From contig OENT01000292.1 of the NCBI GenBank assembly GCA_900239685.1, forward strand, positions 68,777 to 132,776: 64,000 bases of DNA, read 5' to 3'. The notes beneath the pieces are model-generated. The model was not told the origin of the DNA. It was given only the letters and a program-made list of their open reading frames with translations, and did no database searches. This stretch comes from Rotaria macrura. Lineage: Eukaryota > Rotifera > Eurotatoria > Philodinida > Philodinidae. The number at the start of each line of letters is the position of its first letter. The stretch's first letter is position 1. Position numbers and translations under genes: made by a program. Positions 63,201-64,000 of this stretch are shown one piece after another.

Positions 63201-64000
63201 TTTCTGGAAAAAGGAATCGTTTTTTCCATAACAGTTATTTTTATATGGAAAAAATGAATACAGATGGTATTTCAAAAGTTTGAAGTAATAAAAAATACAA
63301 CATAAAATGTCCTTTTGTATTACTTCGAATTTTTGAGTGATTCAAATCACTAATTAATCCATTAATGAAATGATCTTTTTCAATGAATTTCATTTCGGCA
63401 TGTCTTTGCAAAAACGAAATTGAGAGCATCACATCAAAACTCAAACGACTAAAAATACATTTTTCATGAGTATTTTTTAGAGAGAGACGAAAACATAAAT
63501 ATTTATATTTTAGTTAAACGTCTTAACTTTGAAAAATGCTTATAAAATCTGTCTTGAGAAATACAAACTGTGTGCATCTATCTCCTTTACGGCAAAAATG
63601 ACTCAAAGATGTCCAATTACGAGTGCAATCATTCGAAAAAACATTTAGGCAGGAATGTTTTTGACATCCTGCATCATTACAAGAATAGAAGAATACGAAA
63701 TCACTTGTGCTGTGAGCAAACTGATTCCGTTAACACAGACGTAGGATATACGACTGTTTTAGTACCCGTGACTGACCCGTGATTCACAGTAGTCACACCG
63801 GGCACTTATCGACACTCATGAGGTTTCATAGTTTCTGCAGATGAGACGAACTGAACATTTTTTTAAGTCCTAATATTTTTTCTCAATTTTCTCTTACTGT
63901 TTTGATTTTTCAATTTGTGAATCGATTGTTCTATTTCGAACGATTGATAAAGTGTATCTTTCTATTAGGAGTTTCATGTTATTGACAAAATTCATTCAGC
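57261..64000. other. Gene-less right flank of 6.7 kb
   Basis: No exon chain, RNA gene or known element is visible. It includes the Wnt4 3' UTR at the left, a TTTTC microsatellite at 57594-57621, and a small G/C-rich near-palindrome at about 59845-59910. Open frames such as 57576-57860 (-) and 63570-63782 (+) lack splice context and family signal. It may hold Wnt4 regulatory sequence, which sequence alone cannot show. Confidence 0.45.
57594..57621. repeat. TTTTC microsatellite
   Basis: About five tandem TTTTC-type units, pyrimidine-only on the plus strand, roughly 340 bases past the Wnt4 stop. Confidence 0.8.

Noticed and set aside
1-64000. Search for retrovirus-like elements, LINEs, DNA transposases, tRNA and rRNA genes
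   Set aside because: No reverse transcriptase, integrase, capsid, transposase or tRNA A/B-box pattern was recognised by eye. Short degenerate copies could still be missed without a repeat library.

Overview
This is a gene-bearing piece of an animal nuclear genome. It is strongly AT-rich. Coding exons are split by many short (about 45-90 bp) GT-AG introns and a few of about 1-1.6 kb. The clear orthologues are animal genes: TCERG1, SLC39A11/ZIP11, PUDP, EEPD1 and Wnt4, plus an ankyrin-WGR-PARP protein of the nematode PME-5 type. Base composition, intron style and this gene set suggest a bdelloid rotifer or a close spiralian relative. That placement is inference, because no diagnostic marker is present. 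I saw no retrovirus-like element, DNA transposase, LINE reverse transcriptase, tRNA, rRNA or CRISPR array.

Layout, left to right. 1-2250: no gene seen. 2251-9084 (-): TCERG1, with three WW and six FF domains, fired from a 171-bp divergent promoter shared with 9256-13030 (+), SLC39A11/ZIP11 (ten exons, one large GC-AG intron). 14178-15014 (+): PUDP-like HAD phosphatase. 15015-18042: gene-less, with one block that looks like a dispersed repeat. 18043-28440 (+): a secreted, heavily N-glycosylated protein of roughly 1,500 residues that I cannot assign to a known gene. It carries about eight copies of a hydrophobic-x-hydrophobic-G-x-hydrophobic-x-N strand motif, then a discoidin-like stretch and one Asp-box. 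31481-33528 (+): a tail-anchored, Arg/Ser-rich small protein. It converges with 33588-33977 (-), a 129-residue protein with a BamE/SmpA-like motif pattern. 37161-37629 (+): a small single-pass membrane protein.

38509-53445 is a compact neighbourhood of three genes with DNA-damage links: EEPD1 (+), a short DUF2439 protein related to the N-terminus of ZGRF1/Mte1 (+), and a 10.6-kb ankyrin-WGR-PARP gene (-) whose catalytic H-Y-E triad is intact. 55449-57260 (+): a complete four-exon Wnt4 of 351 residues. 57261-64000: nothing I can call a gene.

For seven genes I traced splice sites by eye and the exon sums give clean multiples of three: ZIP11 329 aa, PUDP 229 aa, EEPD1 530 aa, DUF2439 protein 309 aa, Wnt4 351 aa, tail-anchored protein 142 aa, small membrane protein 121 aa. 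The PARP, TCERG1 and large secreted genes were traced through most but not all junctions, so their lengths are estimates.
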